Below, one piece after another: positions 56,641-64,000 of a stretch of 64,000 nucleotides of DNA. The notes under the pieces were generated by a model. The model worked only from the letters and a program-made list of their open reading frames with translations, had not been told where the DNA came from and made no database searches. How positions within the stretch are numbered: the first letter of the stretch is position 1; each line of letters begins with the position of its first letter. Both the position numbers and the translations under genes were made by a program. Origin of the DNA: Proteus appendicitidis (lineage in GTDB: Bacteria > Pseudomonadota > Gammaproteobacteria > Enterobacterales > Enterobacteriaceae); the NCBI RefSeq assembly GCF_030271835.1, contig NZ_CP127389.1, forward strand, positions 1,586,001 to 1,650,000, given 5' to 3'.

Positions 56641-57604
56641 AATTATAATATTTTTCGTTAAGGATATTTAATAAAATAGAGGCTGTTGTATGAAATGTTG
56701 CATATGCATTTTTCCATGTGATTTTGTTTTTGCTAAAGACCATCGGTAAAACAAATTTTAGATAACGTTGCTCATGAATTGGGTCATCACGTAATCTATC
56801 TAGCCCTAGTTGCAATTCTTTAAGTGGAAACTCGCAAAATTCAGGATACTGGTTTGAGTATCGTGCTATATCTTGTTGTATACAGTTATACATAAAAATA
56901 CTGAGTTTTTGATAATCAGGTGGTTGGTGAGTGACAATACAATAATTATCATAAATATGCCTAACTAATGATTTATCGTCAAATCGATCATAACCACGAT
57001 TTAATGATGCTGTTCTACGCATTATTGATATAAGTTTCTCCACATGAGTTGATTCATTTGTAGCACATGGAAGTGATTCAATTACATCTCCTTGATCCGT
57101 TAATTGTGTAACTAATGAGCTAATGTTTCTATTTTTGGGTGGCTCTAATAATTCTGTTTCGATAAATTCAAGTTTAATGAAGGGTCTTAAGCAAGGTGCT
57201 TGCTGGTGCTTTTGAGGGTATTGTATTTCTACTTCGTAGTAGCGATATTCATCACGTTTAATTGCATTCTCTAAGTTAATTTTAAAAAAATCTAATGATT
57301 CTATTTTCTTTATAATTGAGCCAATTAATTCACGCCTAATTTTTTTACGCTGCTCCCTTGACTTGGATAAAAACCGAACATTTGGTACCATTTTTATATC
57401 AACATCTTCAGACATTCTGTTTAATGCTATTCCTGATTTAGATAGTGCTGTACCACCAGAAAAAACAAGTTGATGGGAATGGTAAGCTGCATCTTTAATC
57501 ATTTTTAATAGCTCAATGATATAAAAGTCTTTTTCAACAATAGATACGGAATCAATACCGAGAGCATCTGCAACATCAGGGAATAAATCAATTTGTTTTT
57601 TCAT
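56639..57604 (-). CDS. abiEii: AbiEii/AbiGii-type nucleotidyltransferase toxin
   Basis: 321 residues. The nucleotidyltransferase signature is clear: FSGGTALSKSGIAL (G-G-T-x-L-S-K) followed by MSEDVDIKM, supplying the two metal-binding aspartates. A C-terminal helical domain follows. AbiEii-type toxins transfer nucleotides to tRNA and halt growth, causing abortive infection; the partner antitoxin represses the operon. It overlaps the antitoxin gene by 17 nt, which is typical of this type IV system. Confidence 0.9.
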   Translation of the reverse strand: MKKQIDLFPDVADALGIDSVSIVEKDFYIIELLKMIKDAAYHSHQLVFSGGTALSKSGIALNRMSEDVDIKMVPNVRFLSKSREQRKKIRRELIGSIIKKIESLDFFKINLENAIKRDEYRYYEVEIQYPQKHQQAPCLRPFIKLEFIETELLEPPKNRNISSLVTQLTDQGDVIESLPCATNESTHVEKLISIMRRTASLNRGYDRFDDKSLVRHIYDNYCIVTHQPPDYQKLSIFMYNCIQQDIARYSNQYPEFCEFPLKELQLGLDRLRDDPIHEQRYLKFVLPMVFSKNKITWKNAYATFHTTASILLNILNEKYYN

Positions 57605-57992
57605 TAATTTTGCTATTCCCTATTATGAGTTTTCGGCTAAAACGACGAGGGGTTTTTATTTCAACATATGCAGGAATTTGAGTTGAACTACCCTCATTGT
57701 ATGCTTTGGTGGCATCACCAAGTAAATAAGGTATTTTGAGACGATCAAGTGTTTCAATAATAACTGATGCTGACCCACCAGGGGCTGCTGGCATTGTTTT
57801 TCCTGTAATTTGGTTACGGCGGGCTTTGGTATAAACACCTTGCCCAACTCTTAGCAAAACACCTTCTTGGATAAGTAAGTTTAAAACCCGACCTATTTGA
57901 TCATAACCTGCTATATCATTAAAATCTTTACGAAAGAAAACATTACGTTTTGAACGTTTTAAACGTGTTTCAATTTTATCTTTTATTGTCAT
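57588..57992 (-). CDS. abiEi: AbiEi-type antitoxin (DUF6088-like)
   Basis: 134 residues. The N-terminal winged-helix part (FFRKDFNDIAGYDQIGRVLNLLIQEGVLLRVGQGVYTKA) is the DNA-binding region common to AbiEi/COG5340-like antitoxins. It is followed by TMPAAPGGSASVIIETLDRL and an IKTPRRFSRKL end. It should bind the tandem repeat at 58017-58062 just upstream of its start and repress the pair. GGAGG precedes the ATG. Confidence 0.88.
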   Translation of the reverse strand: MTIKDKIETRLKRSKRNVFFRKDFNDIAGYDQIGRVLNLLIQEGVLLRVGQGVYTKARRNQITGKTMPAAPGGSASVIIETLDRLKIPYLLGDATKAYNEGSSTQIPAYVEIKTPRRFSRKLIIGNSKINEKTN

Positions 57993-58016
57993 GATTTCCT
58001 CCTTAAGTCAAATATT

Positions 58017-58062
58017 ATGATAGCAAGAATACGACATTAATGATAGCAAAAATACGACATTT
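58017..58062. promoter_or_regulatory. Tandem 23-bp repeat in the abiE promoter
   Basis: Two adjacent 23-mers (58017-58039, 58040-58062), each beginning ATGATAGCAA and containing AATACGACATT, differ at two positions. They lie 25-70 bases upstream of the antitoxin start, in the promoter region, and are the obvious operator for AbiEi. Confidence 0.65.
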
Positions 58063-58198
58063 TAATTTTATCTAATGATAATTTGAAATTTTAATTAATT
58101 GTTTTTATTATAAATTATATTGATTACTTAGAGTGGTGAGTAAGTTTTGTTAGTAAAGATATTTATAACAATCAAATTAATTACTAACCAAAGATATA

Positions 58199-58320
58199 TG
58201 ATTTTTTGCACGATTTTGTCTTGTTATGTTTAGAGGGTTTTTATTGATATTGGAGGATGACAAAAATAGAAGATATGCGACTTAATAGAGATACAAAAAA
58301 GCCAGCTCAAATTGAACTGA
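58199..58320 (-). pseudogene. Remnant of a tandem copy of the following unknown gene (leader and start only)
   Basis: The sequence matches 59219-59340 over about 120 bases at roughly 75-80 % identity. It includes the terminator-like GCCAG repeat, the leader and the first codons GTG CAA AAA. After that the homology ends. In the direction of the minus strand it comes directly after the unknown gene. It is therefore the 5' scrap of a second, deleted copy. Confidence 0.6.
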
Positions 58321-58366
58321 CCTTAGTTTATTGAGCGCTTTCTATTTATGCGGAATAATAGGGTAT

Positions 58367-59230
58367 TTAATCTAAATACTCGCCAAAGTATGCCATCAGT
58401 TTTTTCTCATCAATTTTAAGAGCACCTTTCCAGCCCGCCCATGGCATTTCCATATCAGAGCGACCTTTTGTGTTATTAAGTTGATTTTCTGCAATGGTAA
58501 TATCGCCGAAATTCGCCCAATGATCTAAATATAATGGAATGTAGGCATTGGGAATAACACCAACTAAGGCAAGTGAGTGCAAAATACCTCGTTTGGTATA
58601 TTTATCACCAGAAACTAATTTAGCCTCATTTAACCGCTTTTCAAACTTACCCGGAGTGTCATCTTCAGGCGCATGGCGTAATAAATCGAGCAATTGCTTA
58701 AAGATCTCTTTATCTGTGGGAGTTGGGCTGATAGGGGGGACGGTCAGTAGATGTTTTAAATTCAAGTAAGCATAAGTAGGATTGCCAGTATAAGAATTAC
58801 CGTAATAGAGGCAATATTGAAAATAGCTGTCATTAATATGTTTTTGCTGATCTTTATCACTACAAACCCAACAGCAGGCATATTGAGGCTTTTCTTCATA
58901 ATTATGTAATGGCAAATTTTGCAATTTATGAAAAGCCCCTAAAACAGAGCGACCTCTAAGATAACTACCTCCGACACCTGCAACAAAAGCATCTAAGCAA
59001 CGCTTTTGGGTGAGTAATGGATTATTCTTTAAGCTATTTAATTTCGAAATAACATCAGCGTGATCAGCAAATCTTTCTATGATATTAGGTTGCCAATTGG
59101 ACTCAGACAACAAGGCTTTTTCTTTTTCTGACAGGATATCAAGGGAATACAGTGAAACCTGACGTTCTGGATCATATTGACTATTTTCATATTTATAGAG
59201 TTTACGTAAAACTCGCATCATTTTTTGCAC
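58367..59230 (-). CDS. Hypothetical protein, part of a tandem duplication
   Basis: 287 residues from the GTG at 59230, which has AAGG at normal spacing; an ATG three codons later is also possible. No family recognised. Features are a charged N-terminus, a helical region to about residue 100, a cysteine-rich patch CCWVCSDKDQQKH (about 119-131), a KRGILHSLALVGVIPNAYIPLYLDHW segment and an MPWAGWKGALK end. It looks cytoplasmic. Tandem duplication and low GC suggest a recently acquired cargo gene, perhaps toxin or immunity related; this is an inference. Confidence 0.6.
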   Translation of the reverse strand: MQKMMRVLRKLYKYENSQYDPERQVSLYSLDILSEKEKALLSESNWQPNIIERFADHADVISKLNSLKNNPLLTQKRCLDAFVAGVGGSYLRGRSVLGAFHKLQNLPLHNYEEKPQYACCWVCSDKDQQKHINDSYFQYCLYYGNSYTGNPTYAYLNLKHLLTVPPISPTPTDKEIFKQLLDLLRHAPEDDTPGKFEKRLNEAKLVSGDKYTKRGILHSLALVGVIPNAYIPLYLDHWANFGDITIAENQLNNTKGRSDMEMPWAGWKGALKIDEKKLMAYFGEYLD

Positions 59231-59324
59231 GATTTTACCTTGTTATATTTATAAGTTTTTTATTGATATCGGTGAATTAAATAGATAGAAGATACGTAAC
59301 TTAATATAGATACAAAAAAAAGCC

Positions 59325-59346
59325 AGTTCAAATGAACTGGCTTTAT
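59325..59346 (-). terminator. Terminator of tcyP
   Basis: AGCCAGTTCA / TGAACTGGCT, a nearly perfect stem; on the minus strand it is followed by T7. It lies 20 bases after the tcyP stop, and a related sequence recurs at 58300-58320. Confidence 0.75.
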
Positions 59347-59365
59347 CAATAGAGGTAGATAACGT

Positions 59366-60757
59366 TTATTTTACGGTAAGCTCAGTTTCTTCATCTTGGT
59401 TGAAGACAGCTTTGTCCGTTTGTCCCATAATTTGGCTGGTAATTGTACCCGCTGTCATGGAGCCACTAACGTTTAATGCTGTACGTCCCATATCAATTAA
59501 CGGTTCTACTGAGATTAACAGGGCAACTAATGTCACTGGTAAGCCCATGGCAGGTAAAACGATAAGGGCTGCAAATGTTGCACCGCCACCCACACCAGCA
59601 ACACCAGCAGAGCTAACAGTCACGATAGCAACTAAAGTTGCGATCCACATTGGATCTAATGGATTAATTCCCACAGTAGGTGCAACCATAACAGCTAACA
59701 TCGCAGGGTAAATACCCGCACAACCATTTTGACCAATTGTTGTACCAAAAGAGGATGAGAAGCTTGCGATAGATTCTGGCACACCAACACGCTTAATTTG
59801 TGTTTCAATATTCAACGGAATACTTGCAGCACTTGAACGGCTTGTAAATGCAAATGCTAATAAAGGTCCCGCTTTTTTGAAGAATCTAATCGGATTTAAA
59901 CCTGTGAAGCTGACCAGTAATCCATGAACAACAAACATTAAGCCAATAGCAACATATGAGGCAACAACAAAGCTTCCTAATTGAATGATGTCGTGCATAT
60001 TGGAGCTTGCAACAACTTTAGTCATCAGCGCCATTACACCATAAGGTGTTAACATCATAACAATGCGAACCAGTTTCATGATCCATGATTGTAGGCAATC
60101 AATCGCGACTAAAACTTTCTCACCACGAGGCTGATCTTCTTTGAGTAATTTCAACGCCGCCATGCCTAAGAAAGTCGCGAAGATAACAACGCTAATAATC
60201 GATGTGGAGCTGGCACCTGTTAAATCAGCAAATGGATTTTTAGGAATAAATGACAAAATAAGCTGTGGCATCGTTAAGTCAGAAACTTTGCCCATGTAAT
60301 TTTGTTCAAGTGCAATTAAGCGCTGTGCTTCTTGTTCACCTTGTACTAAGCCTTCTGCTGTTAAGCCAAATAAGTTAGCAATAACAATACCGATTAAGGC
60401 AGAAATAGCGGTGGTAAATAACAGTGTACCAATAGTGAGACCACTAATTTTTCCTAGTGATGATGCTTGATGCAAACGAGCTACGGCACTAAGAATAGAG
60501 GCAAATACTAATGGCATAATGATCATTTGCAACAGCTGTACATAGCCATTACCCACGATATTAAACCAAAGAATAGATTCTTTAATAATAGGATCGTGTG
60601 AGTCATAGAATGCGTGTAGTGCTAGTCCAAAAGCAACACCAAAAACTAAACCAACAAGAACTTTCTTTGAAAGGCTCCACTGACGTTGACTTAATTTAGC
60701 CAAGATGAGTAATAGCACAACAAAGACGAGTACGTTAATAATTAACGGAAAATTCAT
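59366..60757 (-). CDS. tcyP: L-cystine transporter TcyP (YdjN)
   Basis: 463 residues, a sodium/dicarboxylate-type symporter closely following E. coli Tcy[40 protein letters not shown], the reentrant [13 protein letters not shown] and [23 protein letters not shown], and the final [16 protein letters not shown]. It imports L-cystine. Order tcyP-ydjM-hxpB-yniB-yniA matches E. coli. The start is an ATG with GGAGAGTT upstream. Confidence 0.95.
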   Translation of the reverse strand: MNFPLIINVLVFVVLLLILAKLSQRQWSLSKKVLVGLVFGVAFGLALHAFYDSHDPIIKESILWFNIVGNGYVQLLQMIIMPLVFASILSAVARLHQASSLGKISGLTIGTLLFTTAISALIGIVIANLFGLTAEGLVQGEQEAQRLIALEQNYMGKVSDLTMPQLILSFIPKNPFADLTGASSTSIISVVIFATFLGMAALKLLKEDQPRGEKVLVAIDCLQSWIMKLVRIVMMLTPYGVMALMTKVVASSNMHDIIQLGSFVVASYVAIGLMFVVHGLLVSFTGLNPIRFFKKAGPLLAFAFTSRSSAASIPLNIETQIKRVGVPESIASFSSSFGTTIGQNGCAGIYPAMLAVMVAPTVGINPLDPMWIATLVAIVTVSSAGVAGVGGGATFAALIVLPAMGLPVTLVALLISVEPLIDMGRTALNVSGSMTAGTITSQIMGQTDKAVFNQDEETELTVK

Positions 60758-61000
60758 CTTAACTCTCCAACGAGATCTTTATTTATATAAATTCAACGAT
60801 TGTATGCGATATGAGTTCTTAGGTAATAAGAAAGGATATAACAGCATCAATTCGTTATATAGTAACAGGGTTGTTAATAACTTTTTATAATTAATTAGTA
60901 TTTTATATAATCGTTTGGTTATAAAGACAAGGAAAGTAGGTATAAAAAGATGTAAGAATTTATAAATAAATAGAAAAACGTAGGGTTTTGTCAGGGGATG

Positions 61001-61567
61001 TTAAAAGTTAGTGCGCTTATCGTGGTACATCTGTAACCAGTTGTTGACTTGCGAAGGCAGGGTAACAGTAAGGTGTGGAGGTAAAAAAAGTGCGCCAACA
61101 AGGATCAAAACAGAAATAAATCTCTCGCCTTTTTTATTATTCTTTTTACCTAAAATAGGTAATGCAAAACGCATTTTTAAAGGCCACAAGAAAGGAACGC
61201 CCGCAGGAGTTAACATATCGGCAATGAGATGACTAAGATAACCCAATAAAAGGGCATGAAAGATATCGGCAGAAATATCCCAACGTGGTGAAACTTGGGT
61301 TTCCCACAAAATAGCTAAACCACAAAATGCAAGTAAACTATGCGTAAAACCTCGATGGCCACAGAGCTTTGATAGAGGCAGAGAGATAATACGGAATAAT
61401 CGTCCAAGAATAGAGCCTGGGTGATCCAAATCAGGTAGAAGGGAGCCTAATAAGACAGCAGGGATCATGTGAAACCAATCACCATGAGCAATAGCTGGCG
61501 TTATTTCAAGTTTCTGTGCTAACACAAGTGTTGCTACAGAAAAAAGTAGATGTCCTTCTGCTGTCAT
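61001..61567 (-). CDS. ydjM: YdjM, LexA-regulated inner membrane hydrolase-like protein
   Basis: 188 residues. Family motifs: MTAEGHLLFSV, LLGSLLPDLDHPGSILGR, CGHRGFTHSLLAF and YLSHLIADMLTPAGVPFLWPL, with His/Asp clusters of the metal-dependent YdjM family. Four hydrophobic segments are visible. E. coli ydjM is an SOS gene, and a perfect LexA box lies 19 bases upstream of this start. The biochemical role is unknown. Confidence 0.93.
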   Translation of the reverse strand: MTAEGHLLFSVATLVLAQKLEITPAIAHGDWFHMIPAVLLGSLLPDLDHPGSILGRLFRIISLPLSKLCGHRGFTHSLLAFCGLAILWETQVSPRWDISADIFHALLLGYLSHLIADMLTPAGVPFLWPLKMRFALPILGKKNNKKGERFISVLILVGALFLPPHLTVTLPSQVNNWLQMYHDKRTNF

Positions 61568-61585
61568 TCCGTGTCTGTTCGTTTG

Positions 61586-61601
61586 CTGTTCATTTATACA
61601 G
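61586..61601. promoter_or_regulatory. LexA box of ydjM
   Basis: CTGTTCATTTATACAG has the perfect CTGT-N8-ACAG form of the enterobacterial LexA operator. It lies just upstream of the minus-strand ydjM start, in agreement with SOS control of this gene. Confidence 0.85.
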
Positions 61602-61876
61602 TAATGAAGTATAAAAGGTTTTGGCGATAACTAACAGACAAAAAAGATAAAAATTGTCTTAAATATTAAGGGATAACAGGAATATTTTATTTGATTGATT
61701 TAAAAATGATCGAATTTAGGATAAAAAACTAAAAAATAAGATAACGGCGAGTGGCTGTGAGCAAAATATATAAGAGGAAGAGCAAAAGTACAAAAGGTGG
61801 CTTGTGAGGCGATAAATATTAAAAGAGAACAAAAAGGATATCTTACAAAGCAAAATACCCTTTTTATTTATGGAAA

Positions 61877-62545
61877 TTAGCCTAATAAATGCAGTTGTGT
61901 TAGTTCATTAAGTGATGCAATTTTTACATCCGCTAAGCCCCATTGCTTATCATTAAATTGTTCTGTTGCAGGCACGACGATAGAGCGCATTCTTGCACCT
62001 TTACAAGCAATCATGCCATTGCGAGAATCTTCTAATGAAACACAGTGGATAGGGTCAAGATTAAGCGCTTTAGCTGCGTTTAGATAAACCTCAGGGTGTG
62101 GTTTGCTATGTGGTAACTCATCGGCAGACACGACGGCTGAGAAGTAGTGGCGAATATTAAACAACTCAAGTACACGCTCAAGCATAAAATCAGGAGATGC
62201 CGATGCAAGTGCAATTTTTAACCCTGATGATTTGCAAAGCTCTAAGGCATGCTCAACACCCGGTAATAGTGGCTTTGTTTCTTCAACCAATTTGACAACA
62301 CGAGAAACCATTTTTTGTTTTGCTTCTTGTTTTGAAACGCCTCGCCAAGGTGATGCTTTATACCATAAATCAATGACTTCGTTTATTCTTAACCCAACCA
62401 TATCGGGCATTGCCGATGCAAGGGACAAATCGACGCCTAATTCAGCAAAGACCTCATGTTCTGCTCGCTGCCAAAATGGTTCAGAGTCGATTAATAAACC
62501 ATCCATATCAAATATTGCAGCTTCAATAGGGAATTTAAAAGACAT
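61877..62545 (-). CDS. hxpB: Hexitol/2-deoxyglucose-6-phosphatase HxpB (YniC)
   Basis: 222 residues from the ATG at 62545; the ATG four codons upstream lacks a ribosome site, while GGAGAG lies ahead of this one. It is a HAD phosphatase with motif I IFDMDGLLIDSEP, motif II LASASP, the lysine in SKPHPEVY and motif III SLEDSRNGM. It acts on sugar phosphates such as 2-deoxyglucose-6-P. Confidence 0.95.
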   Translation of the reverse strand: MSFKFPIEAAIFDMDGLLIDSEPFWQRAEHEVFAELGVDLSLASAMPDMVGLRINEVIDLWYKASPWRGVSKQEAKQKMVSRVVKLVEETKPLLPGVEHALELCKSSGLKIALASASPDFMLERVLELFNIRHYFSAVVSADELPHSKPHPEVYLNAAKALNLDPIHCVSLEDSRNGMIACKGARMRSIVVPATEQFNDKQWGLADVKIASLNELTQLHLLG

Positions 62546-62745
62546 GTTACTCTCCATAAATAAGGTCTATGTTGTCGAGTGGCGATTGTAGCAAGAGTTA
62601 CAAGGAAAATCTTTTTAATCAGTTTCTTATTTATTTTGTAAAATAAATAGAGAGAATAGCTACTATTAATTTATTGTCGTATTAGCCGTTAACTAGACTA
62701 CGATAAACAGATAAGATATTGACGAATTCTATTAGTGAGGATGTG

Positions 62746-63285
62746 ATGAGTTATCAATATGCAGGATTGTATGCCATTTTAAAGCGTGTACTTGGTTGGC
62801 TTATTTTTATTCCTGCCTTTATTTCAACAGCAGTATCATTGATAGGCTTGGCGGCAATACAACGCCCAACCGGCGATGGCGTAAATGCCGTAATTAATGA
62901 TTTTTTTCGTGTATTAGCAGAAATGGTGCAATTTAATACGCCTTTTTTAGGTTTTTTCTGGCGAAATTCGCCTATTCCCAATACACAAATGGGATTTAGC
63001 CAAGAAAATATCACTTTTTTTGTTATCTTTCTTTTTATATTTATTGGCTTAGCATTCAGTGCATCAGGATTACGAATTTATCGCCAAGTGAAATATTTGA
63101 AAGAAAATATACAAGACCAGCTTATTATCGAACGTGCAATGAAAAGTGGTGTGACTGCTGAAGAGTTGCAACAAAATATTAAATTACCTCGACATACTAT
63201 TTTTACACAAATTATGGTGCTTTACCTGTCACCTCTGATTGTTATTGCAATAGGTTATTTCTTGATGAAATTTTTAGGATGGTAA
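62746..63285 (+). CDS. yniB: YniB family membrane protein
   Basis: 179 residues from the ATG at 62746 (GAGGATGT upstream). Hydrophobic helices lie at about 12-38, 90-112 and 150-177. The sequence YAGLYAILKRVLGWLIFIPAF and the RIYRQVKYLKENIQDQLIIERA block follow E. coli YniB. The function is unknown. Confidence 0.9.
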   Translation: MSYQYAGLYAILKRVLGWLIFIPAFISTAVSLIGLAAIQRPTGDGVNAVINDFFRVLAEMVQFNTPFLGFFWRNSPIPNTQMGFSQENITFFVIFLFIFIGLAFSASGLRIYRQVKYLKENIQDQLIIERAMKSGVTAEELQQNIKLPRHTIFTQIMVLYLSPLIVIAIGYFLMKFLGW

Positions 63286-63420
63286 CACGGCTTTAAAGTG
63301 AACGAGGATGGTTCATTTATATTAACTGAAGGGAAAAATAAACCTCGCGTAACTGAATCTGGCGAGGTTATATTTTTTATTTTATGCATTTTATCTCAGA
63401 GCTATTCCACTCTTTTCCTA

Positions 63421-64000
63421 TTAAGGTGTTGCTAATAGATCATCAATTATTTTTCTGACTTCTAAATAATTTTCTTCGCCCCCAAATAAATTACAACGGT
63501 TGAGGAAGAAATAGAGTTGGTAAATAGGCTGGCGTGATAAAAATTTATCTGATAATGGCCAAACACTTTGATAACCATCGAAAATATTTGCAGGCACGGC
63601 TGTGCAAAGTGGTAACATCGCGATATCACACTCTCGATCACCCCAATAACAAGCAGGATCAAACACCGTACCTTCTGATTGACCAATCGCAGCACAGTTT
63701 TTAGGCCATAAGTTGCCGTGAAGCAGAGAGGGTTGTGGATTATGATCAGCAAGACGATGATTGACAATTTGGATTATCTCGTCGATATCCCCAAAAATCA
63801 TACCTTTCTCAGAAGCCAGTTGTAGCTGAAAACCAATACGTTTTTCAGAATAAAAGTGACTCCAGCGTTTTTCCCAGCTATTAAGTTGAGGTGTTGTATC
63901 GATTTGGGTATCGAAATCAAAGCCATAGCTAGGTTGTTCTTCCCACTGATGTAGTCTTGCTAGTTGTTGTCCAAAACAATAGGCGCTATGAGGTGTAAAT
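63421..64000 (-). CDS. yniA: Fructosamine kinase family protein YniA (N-terminus off the window)
   Basis: The frame is open to the window edge, so the start lies beyond 64000. The visible 193 codons include HQWEEQPSYGFDFD (substrate-side loop), the catalytic SLLHGNLWPKNCA, FDPACYWGDRECDIAM and the helical end YQLYFFLNRCNLFG. These are hallmarks of the fructosamine/ketosamine-3-kinase family (aminoglycoside phosphotransferase-like fold). An internal ATG at 63801 is not the real start. Confidence 0.92.
   Translation of the reverse strand, partial: FTPHSAYCFGQQLARLHQWEEQPSYGFDFDTQIDTTPQLNSWEKRWSHFYSEKRIGFQLQLASEKGMIFGDIDEIIQIVNHRLADHNPQPSLLHGNLWPKNCAAIGQSEGTVFDPACYWGDRECDIAMLPLCTAVPANIFDGYQSVWPLSDKFLSRQPIYQLYFFLNRCNLFGGEENYLEVRKIIDDLLATP

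Noticed and set aside
1..64000. CRISPR array, retron or reverse transcriptase
   Set aside because: No regularly spaced identical repeats and no reverse transcriptase motif (YADD-like) were seen in any translated frame.

Overview
The window is AT-rich enterobacterial chromosome that fits the genus Proteus best. The lipase at 34068-34931 reads almost residue for residue like the known Proteus family I.1 lipase, and the right half keeps E. coli-like gene neighbourhoods (copC-copD-yebY, yebS-yebT-msrC-proQ-prc-htpX, tcyP-ydjM-hxpB-yniB-yniA). I see no rRNA, tRNA or CRISPR array.

1-10268 is the late end of a lambdoid prophage. It holds a partial membrane protein, a gpI-like tail assembly protein, a gpJ-like host-specificity protein and a tail fibre, followed by two cargo ('moron') genes: a DUF3800 protein and a protein with a PD-(D/E)XK-like signature. 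It ends in a displaced 3' fragment of icd (10104-10268), so icd is the integration site. An IS200-type element (about 10366-11048) sits just beyond.

11104-18000 is a second, decaying prophage remnant. It holds a frameshifted lambda-type integrase, a YagU-like membrane protein, a twice-frameshifted DNA adenine methylase, a broken small gene, and a lysis cassette (holin, endolysin, small membrane protein, start of an Rz-like spanin). Where the rest of Rz should be there is a colicin Ia-type pore-forming domain, with a convergent Ia-type immunity gene. The colicin frame has no ATG, but a consensus -1 slippery heptamer would join it to the Rz signal-anchor. A second integrase C-terminal scrap, a DUF968 scrap and a start-less secreted-protein frame mark the far edge.

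18000-36000 is accessory and core mixed: gltP, an autotransporter, small lipoproteins, a YedE/DUF3343 selenium-type pair, an Imm33-like protein, an orphan Q antiterminator, a ParD-like/methionine aminopeptidase pair, lipA, an orphan HicB and ycdX. 36500-45100 holds a chemoreceptor with a sigma-28 promoter, a lone nqrE, a class IV adenylate cyclase, uspF, ftnA and copCD-yebY. 45300-56600 is the conserved block yebV, letB (six MCE domains), letA, msrC, proQ, prc, an OprD-type porin and htpX. 56600-59300 holds an AbiE-type IV toxin-antitoxin pair with a tandem 23-bp repeat in its promoter, and an unknown gene followed by the remnant of a tandem copy. The window ends in tcyP, the LexA-boxed ydjM, hxpB, yniB and the C-terminal part of yniA.

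All calls come from reading translations and DNA by eye; no database search was run.
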